From an uncultured Myxococcales bacterium (GTDB lineage: Bacteria; Myxococcota_A; UBA9042), in contig CAITYF010000132.1 of NCBI GenBank assembly GCA_903896545.1, forward strand, positions 1 through 64,000: a stretch of DNA of 64,000 bases. Direction: 5' to 3'. Shown here piece by piece: positions 9,816 through 19,082 of this stretch. The position numbers and the translations under genes were made by a program. Positions within the stretch are counted from its first letter, which is position 1; every line of letters begins with the position of its first letter. Under the pieces are notes generated by a model. That model did not search any database, had not been told where the DNA came from, and saw nothing but the letters and a program-made list of their open reading frames with translations.

Positions 9816-11233
9816 CCGCGCCGGTGACCACCCGCGTCGAGGGCTGGGGCATGGCCGTGGGCGGCCAGGCACAGGTGCTCCAACCGACTTCTGCCGAAGC
9901 CATCGCAGCCGCCGTCCAACACGCGCGCAGCAAGGGCTTGAAGATCGCGCTCCGCGGTAGCGGCTGTTCCTATGGCGACGCGTCGTGTGGCACGGGCAAG
10001 CTGGTCCTCGACTTCACGCGCTTCAACCAGATCCTCGACTTTGACGAACAGACCGGCGTCATCCGCGCGCAAGCGGGCGCGACGATTGGCGATGTGTGGC
10101 AGCACGTCCTGCCGCACGGCTGGTGGCCCCCCGTCGTGTCCGGCACGATGGCCCCGACCTTGGGCGGCGCCGTCGCGATGAATATCCACGGCAAGAACGC
10201 GTACCGCGTCGGCCCCATCGGCGATCACGTGCTGCGCTTGCGCGTCTTATTGGTCGACGGCACCGAACGCGACGTCCTGCCCGACGATCCGCTTTTCGCG
10301 GCCGTCATCGGCGGATTTGGCGAGCTCGCGATCATCCTGGAAGTGGAGATTCAGCTCAAACACATCTACTCCGGCCTCATGGACGTCGACGCGCTCAGCG
10401 GCAACAACCTCGCGGAGATCTTCCAGATTTTCGACGACTGGCAGGACCGCTCGGACTACCTCGTCGCCTGGATCGACGGCTTTGCCGGCGGATCCGGTCT
10501 TGGCCGCGGGCTCGTCCACATCGCGCATCAGTTGAAGCCCGGCGAGGACGCGCAGCCGAAGGCGCTCCTGTCCGTGGCCGCACAGACGCTGCCGTCGCGG
10601 CTTTTTGGCGTGATTCCAAAGTCCTGGATGTGGGTCTTCTTGTGGCCGTTCGCCAACAACCTCGGCTGGCGGCTGGTGTGCTGGGCCAAGTTCTGGTCAG
10701 GCCGCCTGCTGGAGCACGGCAAGCGCTACCGCCAAGGGCACGCAGCCTTTCACTTCCTGCTCGACTACGTGCCCAACTTCAAGTTCGCCTACAAGCCCGG
10801 CGGTCTGATTCAGCACCAGATTTTCCTACCCAAGGCCAACGCCCAGCGGGTTTTTGCCGAAGTGTTCGAGATCCAGCAGCGGCACGGGCTGCCAACCTGG
10901 CTGGCGGTCATGAAACGGCACCGTCCGGATCGCTTCCTTCTGACCCACGGTCTGGACGGCTACTCGATGGCGCAAGACTTCGCCGTGACCAAGCGCAATC
11001 GCCACAAGCTCTGGCAGATGTGCCACGAAGTCGATGCGATCGTGACCGCGGCGGGCGGGCGCTTCTACTTCGCCAAAGACGCGACGCTGCAACCGGATTC
11101 CGTGCTCGCGGCGTGGCCCCACGAGAACTTGCGGGCGTTCGCTGCGCTGCGACAGCAATTGGATCCGGAAGGAATTCTGGCGACTGACCTGTACGACCGC
11201 GCCGTGCTGCCCGCGCTGCAGAAGTTGGGTTAG
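9812..11233 (+). CDS. FAD-binding oxidase, DprE1-like
   Basis: The 473-residue protein has an N-terminal PCMH-type FAD domain (RGSGCSYGDA near residue 49, SGTMAPTLGGAVAMNIHGKN near 110) and a C-terminal cap ending in GGRFYFAKDATLQP and ATDLYDR. The HGKN and AKD motifs match decaprenylphosphoryl-ribose 2'-oxidase (DprE1). The stretch equivalent to mycobacterial DprE1 around its inhibitor-binding cysteine reads GYSMAQDF here, so that cysteine appears to be absent. The start is set by the ATGA overlap with the SDR gene. It probably oxidises a polyprenyl-phospho-sugar, which the SDR then reduces. The true substrate is not proven. Confidence 0.8.
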   Translation: MTAPVTTRVEGWGMAVGGQAQVLQPTSAEAIAAAVQHARSKGLKIALRGSGCSYGDASCGTGKLVLDFTRFNQILDFDEQTGVIRAQAGATIGDVWQHVLPHGWWPPVVSGTMAPTLGGAVAMNIHGKNAYRVGPIGDHVLRLRVLLVDGTERDVLPDDPLFAAVIGGFGELAIILEVEIQLKHIYSGLMDVDALSGNNLAEIFQIFDDWQDRSDYLVAWIDGFAGGSGLGRGLVHIAHQLKPGEDAQPKALLSVAAQTLPSRLFGVIPKSWMWVFLWPFANNLGWRLVCWAKFWSGRLLEHGKRYRQGHAAFHFLLDYVPNFKFAYKPGGLIQHQIFLPKANAQRVFAEVFEIQQRHGLPTWLAVMKRHRPDRFLLTHGLDGYSMAQDFAVTKRNRHKLWQMCHEVDAIVTAAGGRFYFAKDATLQPDSVLAAWPHENLRAFAALRQQLDPEGILATDLYDRAVLPALQKLG

Positions 11234-12409
11234 ATGCCGCAGTCCACGCCACCGCGACTGCCGCCGAACCTGCGGGTCGCGATCATCCACGATTGGCTCG
11301 TGACGCTGCGCGGCGGAGAACGCGTGCTCGACGCGATGTGCGAACTTTTCCCGCACGCTGTTGTGCACACGCTCGTGCGGCAGCCGGGCATCGCGACGCC
11401 GCGCATTGAGGCGATGAAGCACGTCACGAGCTTCGCCGACCGGCTGCCCATGGCGCAGCAGAAGCACCGCTGGTTGCTGCCGCTCTACCCCAAGGCGATC
11501 GAGTCATTCGATTTGAGCGGTTTCGACCTCGTCCTCTCGTCCTCGCATTGCGTCGCCAAAGCTGCGTTGCCAGGTCCAGGCGCCGTCCACGTCTGTTACT
11601 GCCACACACCGGTCCGCTACGCGTGGGATCGAACCGACGACTACGTCAGTGGCAGTTCGCCGATTTTGCAGCTCGCCCGACCTGCGCTGCACGTCGCGGC
11701 AGGTCTGTTGCGTCAGTTCGATTTGGCGACGCTGGATCGCGTCGATCGCTTCGTTGCGAACAGCCAAAACACCGCCAACAAGATCGCGCAGTTCTACCAC
11801 CGGCATGCCGACGTTGTGCCGCCGCCAGTGGAGTGCGACCGGTTTGCACAGTTGCCGCGCGTGCCCGAAAGTGAACGCTACGACCTCCTGTTGGGCGGTC
11901 TGGTGCCATACAAGCGGGTCGATTTGGCCGTGGAAGCGTGGCGGCTCATGCCGGATCGGCAGTTGCAGATCGTCGGCGATGGCCCGGAACGCGCACGGCT
12001 GGAGCGCACGGCACCGGCCAACGTGCATTTTGTGGGCCGAGTCCCGGAAGACGATCTCGCAAAATGGTACGCCGGCGCGCGTCTGTTCGCGTTTCCCGGT
12101 GAGGAGGACTTTGGCATCGTGCCGCTGGAAGCGCAGTCCGCGGGCGTTCCCGTCGTGGCGCTGGGCAAAGGCGGCGCGCTGGAAACCGTGATCGACGGGC
12201 AGACCGGCGTCTTTTTCCACGAGTCGACGCCAGAAGCGCTCGTCGCCGCGGTGCAGCAACTTGACCAGTTGGCGGTCGATCCTGACACTTGTAGACAACA
12301 CGCACGGCGGTTCGACCGTCAGGCGTTTCTGGACCAGATGACTGTCATCGTCGCCGACGCCCTGCAAGCGCCGCGCCACGGTCGGTCGCGCACGCATGAG
12401 GTCGCATGA
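11234..12409 (+). CDS. GT4 glycosyltransferase, WbaZ-like
   Basis: The 391-residue GT-B glycosyltransferase begins immediately after the stop codon of the oxidase gene. It has the N-terminal pattern IIHDWLVTLRGGERVLDAMCELFP typical of GT4 enzymes of O-antigen and exopolysaccharide loci, a CYCHTPVRYAWD segment, LLGGLVPYKRVDLAVEA, and the donor-binding region FPGEEDFGIVPLEAQSAGVP. It should extend the lipid-linked repeat unit in the cytoplasm. The specific sugar cannot be read from sequence. Confidence 0.88.
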   Translation: MPQSTPPRLPPNLRVAIIHDWLVTLRGGERVLDAMCELFPHAVVHTLVRQPGIATPRIEAMKHVTSFADRLPMAQQKHRWLLPLYPKAIESFDLSGFDLVLSSSHCVAKAALPGPGAVHVCYCHTPVRYAWDRTDDYVSGSSPILQLARPALHVAAGLLRQFDLATLDRVDRFVANSQNTANKIAQFYHRHADVVPPPVECDRFAQLPRVPESERYDLLLGGLVPYKRVDLAVEAWRLMPDRQLQIVGDGPERARLERTAPANVHFVGRVPEDDLAKWYAGARLFAFPGEEDFGIVPLEAQSAGVPVVALGKGGALETVIDGQTGVFFHESTPEALVAAVQQLDQLAVDPDTCRQHARRFDRQAFLDQMTVIVADALQAPRHGRSRTHEVA

Positions 12410-13182
12410 CTCGCCCCCGCCAGCACAACGCGCAGCCCAGCTTGAAAGTGGTCGCCGCGCCCGTTGAGGTCGCTGTGGCGGACCTGCCGGCCGAACGCGA
12501 TCCGGCTGAGGATGTGTACAACAAAGCCGGCCCGTCCAAGCAGCGCGCGGAGAGCGAGACGTTTGACGAACCGGTCTTCGCCCCCGTGGCCGAGAAAGTA
12601 CCGGCGCGTCCGGCGCAATGGGCGCTCAAGCGCGCGTTCGACGTGGGCTTTTCGCTGGCTGCGTTGACGGCCGGCGCGCCACTGCTCGCGGGCATCGCTG
12701 TCGCTGTGAAGTTGGATTCGAAAGGACCGGTTCTCTACAAGCAGGTACGCGTCGGCAAAGACGGCCAGCTTTTTGACTGCCTGAAATTTCGCTCCATGGT
12801 CGTGGACGCGGAAAAGGCCGGTCCGCAGTGGGCGCGCAACTTCGACACGCGGGTGACCAAAGTCGGCGGCGTGCTGCGACGCACCTCCTTGGACGAGCTG
12901 CCGCAAGTCTGGAACATCCTGGTGGGCGACATGAGTTGGATCGGCCCGCGGCCGGAACGTCCCGTCTTCGTCGCGCGCTTTCGCAAGCAGTTTGAAGGCT
13001 ATGACCTGCGCCACACCGTGCAGCCCGGACTTTCCGGCTGGGCGCAAGTGAACGGCCTGCGCGGCAACGTCTCGATCGCGGATCGCACGGCTTTTGACCT
13101 CTACTACGTTCGGCATTTTTCACTCGCCTTGGACGCAAAGATCTTCTTGCGCACCTTTGCTGCCGTCGTGGCAGGCGAATAG
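12406..13182 (+). CDS. Initiating sugar-phosphate transferase (bacterial sugar transferase family)
   Basis: This 258-residue polyprenyl-phosphate hexose-1-phosphate transferase would attach the first sugar of the polysaccharide to the lipid carrier. A variable, probably disordered N-terminus of about 65 residues leads into a single membrane hairpin (FSLAALTAGAPLLAGIAVAVKL). The catalytic core follows: GPVLYKQVRVG, CLKFRSMV.DAE, RRTSLDELPQVWNIL, GDMSWIGPRPE and QPGLSGWAQVNG. It lacks the four extra membrane helices of full-length WcaJ/WbaP. It overlaps the preceding glycosyltransferase gene by ATGA. Confidence 0.92.
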   Translation: MTRPRQHNAQPSLKVVAAPVEVAVADLPAERDPAEDVYNKAGPSKQRAESETFDEPVFAPVAEKVPARPAQWALKRAFDVGFSLAALTAGAPLLAGIAVAVKLDSKGPVLYKQVRVGKDGQLFDCLKFRSMVVDAEKAGPQWARNFDTRVTKVGGVLRRTSLDELPQVWNILVGDMSWIGPRPERPVFVARFRKQFEGYDLRHTVQPGLSGWAQVNGLRGNVSIADRTAFDLYYVRHFSLALDAKIFLRTFAAVVAGE

Positions 13183-13185
13183 CTG

Positions 13186-14055
13186 ATGGCGAGGACGCTT
13201 CACCACGTCGTCCTTGTCGCGATTGCGCTCTGGGCGATGCCCGCAGGGGCGCAGACGCTGATGGTCGCGACCGATCTCTCGCTGACCGCAGAGCAGTACG
13301 CGGCAAAAGGCGTTCCGCTACCCACGCGGACCTGGCACGAGGAGGAACTCCGCAAAGCTGTCGGCGTTCTGCAAAAGCTCGCGGCGGCGGAGCCGCTCCA
13401 GCTGCCGCGTCAGGGCAGTCGCGCGTCGGGCGACGTGTTCACGCGTTTGGTCACTCCAGTGCCGCTCGCCAAGGAGGCTTCCGCGACGGTGCTGGCGCGC
13501 GACGTGACGTCGACAACGGAATTGCGGCAACGCATCGCGGACCTGAGCGGCTACGCGCAGCCACTCGGCGCGCTCGCGCTTTTGTACGCCAAGCCGCTGG
13601 CGGGCGACTTCTGCTTCGACGCGGAACTGGTCGAGTCGACCCGTGTTGCGCTGGAAGTGAACGCGCACTTGCTGCGCCTCATCAACCGAGCGCGGGCACT
13701 GAACGGCGACAAGACCGTGCCGGAGTGGCTGCGTCAGGAACACCGGCAGGTCTCCTACGGCGCGGCGCTGACAATCCGCGGCGCCCTGTTCATCTTTTCC
13801 GCCCGCCGCGCGTTTCGTCCAGAATGGCGCACGCAACTGTCGGGGAGTCTGCAAAAGTGGGTCCCCACCCTCATGGAGCAGCTGCCGGAGCCCACGCACA
13901 CCGAGATCCTCGCGCACTTGCACGGGCTGATGTTGGAGGACCCCAAGGGCTTTGAGGACTGGCAGCCGATCCAGCGCGTGATGACTTTTGTGAATCACGG
14001 GCCGCCCGGTTTTGCCAAGGCGACCAAGCACGTCAAGCGCCGCCACAAGAAGTAG
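13186..14055 (+). CDS. Secreted protein of unknown function in the polysaccharide operon
   Basis: The 289-residue product has a clear signal peptide (hydrophobic run ending MPAGAQ-T), so it should be periplasmic or exported. The mature part is helical-looking and rich in Ala, Leu and Arg, and ends in a strongly basic tail (KATKHVKRRHKK). No domain is recognised. It begins three bases after the sugar transferase stop, and the flippase gene follows within about 20 bases, so it belongs to the operon and may help to assemble or export the polymer. Confidence 0.65.
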   Translation: MARTLHHVVLVAIALWAMPAGAQTLMVATDLSLTAEQYAAKGVPLPTRTWHEEELRKAVGVLQKLAAAEPLQLPRQGSRASGDVFTRLVTPVPLAKEASATVLARDVTSTTELRQRIADLSGYAQPLGALALLYAKPLAGDFCFDAELVESTRVALEVNAHLLRLINRARALNGDKTVPEWLRQEHRQVSYGAALTIRGALFIFSARRAFRPEWRTQLSGSLQKWVPTLMEQLPEPTHTEILAHLHGLMLEDPKGFEDWQPIQRVMTFVNHGPPGFAKATKHVKRRHKK

Positions 14056-14076
14056 CACCACACGCGTTTGCCCGGA

Positions 14077-15468
14077 ATGGCTGCGGCGGGTAGACTGCGC
14101 CGCTTCGCGATCCGCGTTCTGGATCATCGGCACCCCGTGGCTGCTCCCCTCGCCCGCAACAGCGTGACGCGCAACATCGTCTACAAGACCCTGGGCACAG
14201 TGGTCGAGAAGGCGCTGAAGTTGCTCATCGTGCCGCTCATCGCGCGGACCCTCGGCGCGCGTGTGTACGGGCAGTACAGCTATGCCGTGACGGTCGCCGC
14301 GCTGGCTGTGCAGATGACGGATCTCGGACTCGGACTCTTCATGGCGCGGGAAATCGCCCGACATGACGCGCCGCCCGCCAAGTTGATCGGCCAAATTTTG
14401 ACGCTGAAGGGCGTGCTGGCCGTGGGCTACCTGCTGGTCATGGCAGGGCTGACCTGGTGGCACCTGGCCGATCCGACGGCGGGAAAAGGCGCGGTTCCCC
14501 GGCCGCACGCGGGCGCGCTGGCGTTCACGATCGCGCTGGTGGGGCTGGCGGGGCTAGCGACGTCGGCGGTCGAGGCGATCTGGCAGGTGTTTCGCGGCGT
14601 GCAGCGGCTGGAGCTGGAGGCGCGTTCGAGCAGCCTTTTTGCCGGGATTCAGCTGATCGCTGTGTTCAGTGCCGTCACGCTTTCCGCCAACTTGTGGCCC
14701 AACGGCAGCGACCTCAGCCTGACCATGGTCGCGATCGGCTGCAGCATGGCGGTGGCCGGGATCGCGGGCGCGGCGCACGCGCTGTGGCTGATGAAGAAGG
14801 TCGTGACGCCAGAATACGGCTGGTCGCGCGACGCGATGGGGCGCTTCGTCGGTGAGGTGTTGCCGCTCGGCGTGGCGATCGTGGCGAGCCTCGTCTACTT
14901 CAAGATCGACGTGCTGATGCTGCGCGCGCTGCGTGGTGACGAAGAAACAGGCTGGTACAGCGCGGCCTACAAGCAGTTGGAATACGCCAGCATCGTCCCG
15001 GCGATCTTGATGGCGGCGACGTTCCCCGCTTTGAGTCAGACCGTCGTGAATGATCCCGCACGTGCATGGAAACTGCACAAGCGCACGCTCCTGGCGCTTG
15101 TTGGCGTCGGCTGCATCGGCGCACTGATTCTGGCGGGGGCGCCCGCCCTGGTGATTCACTTGCTGTACGGCGACGGTTTTGAGCCGTCCGTCGACATGCT
15201 GCGGGTGCTCGCGCCGTCGGTGATCCTGACGCTGGTGAACTATCTGGAGACGCACATGCTCGTCGCGCTCGGACTTGTCGGCGAGCAAATGGCGTTCACG
15301 CTCGTGCTCGTCGTGGTGAACGTGGGCACCAATTGGTTCCTCGTGCCGCGTTACGGCGGCATCGGCGCGGGGATCGCGACCGCGGTGACGGAATTGGTGC
15401 TGCTTGGCTTTTGTGGGCCGTTGGTGTGGCGGGAGATGCACAGGCGGATGCGCGCGGGGGCCGCGTGA
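14077..15468 (+). CDS. Oligosaccharide flippase, Wzx-like
   Basis: The protein of about 463 residues has 12-14 hydrophobic segments and the N-terminal pattern of polysaccharide flippases (NIVYKTLGTVVEKALKLLI, ARTLGARVYGQYSYA). It should flip the lipid-linked repeat unit across the inner membrane. ATG at 14077 is used; TTG at 14068 and GTG at 14137 are alternatives, and the GTG gives the more usual N-terminus. None has a strong ribosome binding site. It overlaps the next gene by GTGA. Confidence 0.87.
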   Translation: MAAAGRLRRFAIRVLDHRHPVAAPLARNSVTRNIVYKTLGTVVEKALKLLIVPLIARTLGARVYGQYSYAVTVAALAVQMTDLGLGLFMAREIARHDAPPAKLIGQILTLKGVLAVGYLLVMAGLTWWHLADPTAGKGAVPRPHAGALAFTIALVGLAGLATSAVEAIWQVFRGVQRLELEARSSSLFAGIQLIAVFSAVTLSANLWPNGSDLSLTMVAIGCSMAVAGIAGAAHALWLMKKVVTPEYGWSRDAMGRFVGEVLPLGVAIVASLVYFKIDVLMLRALRGDEETGWYSAAYKQLEYASIVPAILMAATFPALSQTVVNDPARAWKLHKRTLLALVGVGCIGALILAGAPALVIHLLYGDGFEPSVDMLRVLAPSVILTLVNYLETHMLVALGLVGEQMAFTLVLVVVNVGTNWFLVPRYGGIGAGIATAVTELVLLGFCGPLVWREMHRRMRAGAA

Positions 15469-17285
15469 TCGCCCTGAGGGCCGGACGCGCGCCTGCAGAG
15501 GTTGCCCGCGACGTGGCTGGGCTCGGCATGGCCGCGCTCCTCGCCTTTGGTCCGTGGGAATTCCGCGATGGCATCCGCTTGGCCGGTCTGAACGTCTCGC
15601 TGCCGGAGATCCTCGCCGCCATCGCCGCGCTGCTCGGCCTCGTCGCCATCGCCCTGAACCGTCGCGATCCGCTCTTCAACGCGCACTGCCGGCGCTCGCG
15701 CCCCGTGCTCGCCGTGCTTGCCGCTTGGGCGGTCCTCCATTTTGCCAGCGCGCTCTGGGCGCCTCCCGATCACGGGCAGCCAGCGCCGATCGGCCTCATT
15801 CTCAAAGTGAGCATGCGGACAGCGGGCATGATGGTCCTCGGCGGCGTGGCGTGCCTGCTCGCCTTTTACCCGTCGTTTCAGCGCCGGATGCTCGGCGGTC
15901 TGCTGCTGGGTCTGCTGCTTCTCACGGCGTTGGGACTGGCCGAGCGTCGGCTGGGCCGTGAACTGGAACTCTTCCTGCGGCTGTTTCGCGACGAACCCAC
16001 GTGGATGCTCGGCGAACAGCGGCTCGCGATGCTGTTTTACCACGCGAACACGGCTGCAGCGTATTTTGAGCTCACCGCGCCCACGCTTCTGGTCTTCACC
16101 GTCACGCAGTGGCACCGCCGTTGGCTGCGGGCACCGCTGGTGTTGTGGCTCGCCACGGTCGCCGTGCTCCTCTCGTTGACGTACTCGCGCGCCGGCTTTG
16201 GTGCCGCAGTGGTCGGGGCGCTGCTGTTGGCGGTTGCCGCGCGACAAACGCCGCCAAGTCAGCGCGTCTGGCTGCGCGTCCTCGGCATCGGTTACGCGCT
16301 GACCGTCGTGATCGCGTACGCGGTAAACCCGGACATGCGGGCGCGCATCGGCCTGACAGAACGCAGTTATCAAGCGCGCTACACGTTTGAGCAGGCGTGC
16401 GTGGGTCAGCCCGGAGAACGGTTGACGGTGCCGCTTCAGGTGAAAAACGCCGGCGAGTGGTCGCTCTCCAACGTGCAAGCCCCGGGCTCCGTGATGTACA
16501 CGCTGCTGACGCCGATGGGCCGCTTGGTCACGCCGTCGTGGGAAACGGTACCACTGCCCACGCTGAACCACGGCGAAAAGACCCGCGTGGCGCTCCACCC
16601 GCGGCTGCCGAGCAAACCTGGCGAGTACGTGCTAGCCGTCGATATCATCCGCGATCAGGTGCTGCGGATCAGCGCGCTGGACAACCCGATGGCGTGGTTG
16701 CGCTGCACCGTGCTCAGTCCCCAGGAAGATGGCGTGTCGCTGCGCAAACGCGGCGTGTCGCTGGGTCGGCCGCTGGACACGTCGATCGTCAGTGTTTCTC
16801 GCCCAGCGGATCTGGAACGTCGGCACTACTGGCGCGCGGCGCTGTTGCTCTTTGCGCGTCGTCCGCTCCTGGGCTACGGCGCCGATCGCTTCCACCTCGT
16901 GCACCGCGGCTGGGTGCCTGACCAAAGCTATGACGATCGCGCCCGGGCGCATTCGGTAGGCGGCGAGACGGCCGTGGATTTTGGCCTGCTGGGTATCGGC
17001 GTGCTGCTGTTGCTCCTCTGGGTTTCCGGCAAGCGCCTGTGGCAGATCCTGCGGCGCGGACAACTTCCTGACGATGCACCAGCTCTCGCCGCAATGGCTG
17101 CGCTCGGTGGGCTTGCCGTGCACAGTCAGGTCGACTATTTTCTCGCGTACACGCAGGTGGCGGTCTTTGTTTGGCCGCTCCTGGGGCTGGCATGCGGCGC
17201 GCCGTTGACCGCCGCAGATGCAAACGGAACCTCAGATGCCGCAAACGACGACACCCGCGATCCTGCACCTGACGCTGAACGGTGA
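15465..17285 (+). CDS. O-antigen ligase-like membrane protein with an inserted beta-rich domain
   Basis: The 606-residue polytopic protein should ligate or polymerise the polysaccharide on the outer face of the inner membrane. Wzy/WaaL-type features are a long run of membrane segments, [11 protein letters not shown] near residue 240, and the late loop [12 protein letters not shown]...RAHS...E. Between them, residues of about 305-420 form a hydrophilic, beta-rich block ([20 protein letters not shown]...) that looks like an Ig-type sandwich on the periplasmic side. The GTG start at 15465 is set by the four-base overlap with the flippase gene. The 3' end overlaps thiS. Confidence 0.8.
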   Translation: MIALRAGRAPAEVARDVAGLGMAALLAFGPWEFRDGIRLAGLNVSLPEILAAIAALLGLVAIALNRRDPLFNAHCRRSRPVLAVLAAWAVLHFASALWAPPDHGQPAPIGLILKVSMRTAGMMVLGGVACLLAFYPSFQRRMLGGLLLGLLLLTALGLAERRLGRELELFLRLFRDEPTWMLGEQRLAMLFYHANTAAAYFELTAPTLLVFTVTQWHRRWLRAPLVLWLATVAVLLSLTYSRAGFGAAVVGALLLAVAARQTPPSQRVWLRVLGIGYALTVVIAYAVNPDMRARIGLTERSYQARYTFEQACVGQPGERLTVPLQVKNAGEWSLSNVQAPGSVMYTLLTPMGRLVTPSWETVPLPTLNHGEKTRVALHPRLPSKPGEYVLAVDIIRDQVLRISALDNPMAWLRCTVLSPQEDGVSLRKRGVSLGRPLDTSIVSVSRPADLERRHYWRAALLLFARRPLLGYGADRFHLVHRGWVPDQSYDDRARAHSVGGETAVDFGLLGIGVLLLLLWVSGKRLWQILRRGQLPDDAPALAAMAALGGLAVHSQVDYFLAYTQVAVFVWPLLGLACGAPLTAADANGTSDAANDDTRDPAPDAER

Positions 17286-17466
17286 GCCGCGTACGGCAAG
17301 CGCGGGCGAGACCGTGGCGGACCTGCTGCGGGCGTTGAACCTGCCGCGGGAAACTGTGGCAGTCGAGCGGAACCGCGATGTGGTGCGCCGTGCCGATCAC
17401 GCGACGACGGCGCTTGCGGACGGCGATGTGATCGAGTTGGTGCAATTTGTCGGCGGCGGCGCGTAA
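17236..17466 (+). CDS. thiS: Sulfur carrier protein ThiS
   Basis: The 76-residue ubiquitin-fold carrier donates sulfur for the thiazole ring of thiamine. The family pattern is clear: LNGEPR, then [22 protein letters not shown], and [14 protein letters not shown] at the end. An in-frame ATG at 17218 is an alternative start; both lie inside the 3' end of the ligase gene. The reading frame ends Gly-Gly-Gly-Ala, so the glycine that must become the thiocarboxylate is not the last encoded residue. thiG follows 12 bases later. Confidence 0.88.
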   Translation: MPQTTTPAILHLTLNGEPRTASAGETVADLLRALNLPRETVAVERNRDVVRRADHATTALADGDVIELVQFVGGGA

Positions 17467-17478
17467 GGAGTGAAGGAA

Positions 17479-18276
17479 ATGACAACGCAAGATTGGACGC
17501 CGCAAGGCGACACGTGGACGCTGGCCGGCCGCACTTTCTCGTCGCGCCTCTTGGTTGGCACGGGCAAGTACCCGTCGCTGGAGATGCAGCGCGAGGCGAT
17601 TCTGCAATCGGGCGCTGAAATCGTGACGGTGGCGGTGCGGCGCGTGGACCTTTCGGGGAAGACCGGCCCGACGGTGCTCGACGCCCTCGATCGGCAGCGG
17701 CACACGCTCTTGCCCAACACGGCGGGCTGCTATTCCGCGGACGAAGCAGTTCGCACCGCGCGGTTGGCGCGTGAAGTTGGCATGGGCGATCTGGTGAAGC
17801 TGGAAGTGATCGGCGATCCCATGACGCTCTTTCCCGACAACCAAGCGACGCTGGCTGCGGCGAAAATTCTCGTTGCCGAAGGCTTTTCCGTGCTGCCGTA
17901 TTGCAGTGACGATCCGATCATCTGTCTGAAGCTGGCCGAAATCGGCTGCGTCGCCGTGATGCCACTTGGCGCGCCGATCGGTTCGGGGCTCGGCATTCGC
18001 AATCCGTATAACCTGAAAATTATTCTGGAACAGGCGACGGTGCCGGTGCTTGTGGATGCCGGCGTGGGCACCGCATCGGACGCAGCGATTGCGTTGGAGC
18101 TGGGCTGCTCCGCAGTGCTGATGAACACCGCGATTGCAAGTGCGCAACAGCCCGTCGCGATGGCCATTGCCATGCGTCAGGCGGTCGAAGCGGGACGCCT
18201 CGCGTTTCGCGCCGGACGCATCGAAAAGCGCCTCTACGCGAACGCTTCGAGCCCGATCACCGGTCTCATCGGCTGA
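17479..18276 (+). CDS. thiG: Thiazole synthase ThiG
   Basis: The 265-residue TIM-barrel enzyme builds thiazole phosphate from deoxyxylulose phosphate, dehydroglycine and ThiS-thiocarboxylate. Diagnostic motifs are [29 protein letters not shown], the Schiff-base lysine K107 in [23 protein letters not shown] and [21 protein letters not shown] sits about 8 bases before the ATG at 17479; a GTG at 17470 would add three residues. It is transcribed between thiS and thiE. Confidence 0.96.
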   Translation: MTTQDWTPQGDTWTLAGRTFSSRLLVGTGKYPSLEMQREAILQSGAEIVTVAVRRVDLSGKTGPTVLDALDRQRHTLLPNTAGCYSADEAVRTARLAREVGMGDLVKLEVIGDPMTLFPDNQATLAAAKILVAEGFSVLPYCSDDPIICLKLAEIGCVAVMPLGAPIGSGLGIRNPYNLKIILEQATVPVLVDAGVGTASDAAIALELGCSAVLMNTAIASAQQPVAMAIAMRQAVEAGRLAFRAGRIEKRLYANASSPITGLIG

Positions 18277-18899
18277 TGGCGCCGCCGCTTCTGATGGCGA
18301 TTGCGCCCGATGGTTGGTACGCCGACGCGACTTTTGCCGACCACCTCGCGGCGTTTGCCGGAGCGACCGAACCTCTGGGTGAATCGGCGGCTGTTTATTT
18401 GCGCGCCCACGGTTGGTCCACGGCCGAATGGCTCGCTCAGCTGGAACGGCTGCCGCGGCCGCCCGCGTTGCGCGTGGGCATCTCGTTACCGGTCGACGCT
18501 GACCTTCCCGATGCGAGTGAGTTGCTGAGCGAAGCGGGCGTCGACTTCGTGCACCTGACCGAGCGCGACGCGGACCGGCCGATGCAAGCGTGGCAGCCGT
18601 TGCAAGTGAGCCGTGTGTGTCACAACCCGCACGATGCGCGACGGCGCTGGCTCTTGGGCTCGACTTGGCTGGTGGTGTCCCCGATTTTCACCACACCTTC
18701 CAAGCCCGACGCAACACCACTTGGCGGCGCGGGCCTCGCCGTTGCCGTTCAATCGGCACCAGGGCGCGTGATCGCGCTCGGTGGGATCACGGCTGGAAAT
18801 ACCCAGGAATGCCTTGCTGCAGGCGCGGTTGGCGTTGCAGTGCAGCGTGCGGCGTGGACAAATGTAGAGACACTCGTGCGATCGCTTGGGAATGCTTGA
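18276..18899 (+). CDS. thiE: Thiamine phosphate synthase / TenI-like protein
   Basis: The 207-residue TIM-barrel protein would join thiazole phosphate and HMP-pyrophosphate, or act as the related thiazole tautomerase TenI. The C-terminal half has the family motif VVSPIFTTPSKPDATPLG and the phosphate site VIALGGITAGNTQECLAAGAVGVAV. The N-terminal half is divergent and the usual HMP-pyrophosphate-binding region is hard to see, so a TenI role is quite possible. It overlaps the thiG stop by one base (TGATG). Confidence 0.72.
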   Translation: MAPPLLMAIAPDGWYADATFADHLAAFAGATEPLGESAAVYLRAHGWSTAEWLAQLERLPRPPALRVGISLPVDADLPDASELLSEAGVDFVHLTERDADRPMQAWQPLQVSRVCHNPHDARRRWLLGSTWLVVSPIFTTPSKPDATPLGGAGLAVAVQSAPGRVIALGGITAGNTQECLAAGAVGVAVQRAAWTNVETLVRSLGNA

Positions 18900-19082
18900 C
18901 GGAACCCCGCTGCTTGACGACGATACGGGTGCCGAAACCGCTCGATGCGTTCCTGCGCGCGCGGCGGCTCACACGGGCTAGACCGCGCTTTTTACACAAG
19001 GCGGAGCTGGCTCGGTGGTAGAAGGCGCGTGCGCAAGACGCCGCGGAACGAGACGGTACGACACCGACGACACGGAGCCGGC

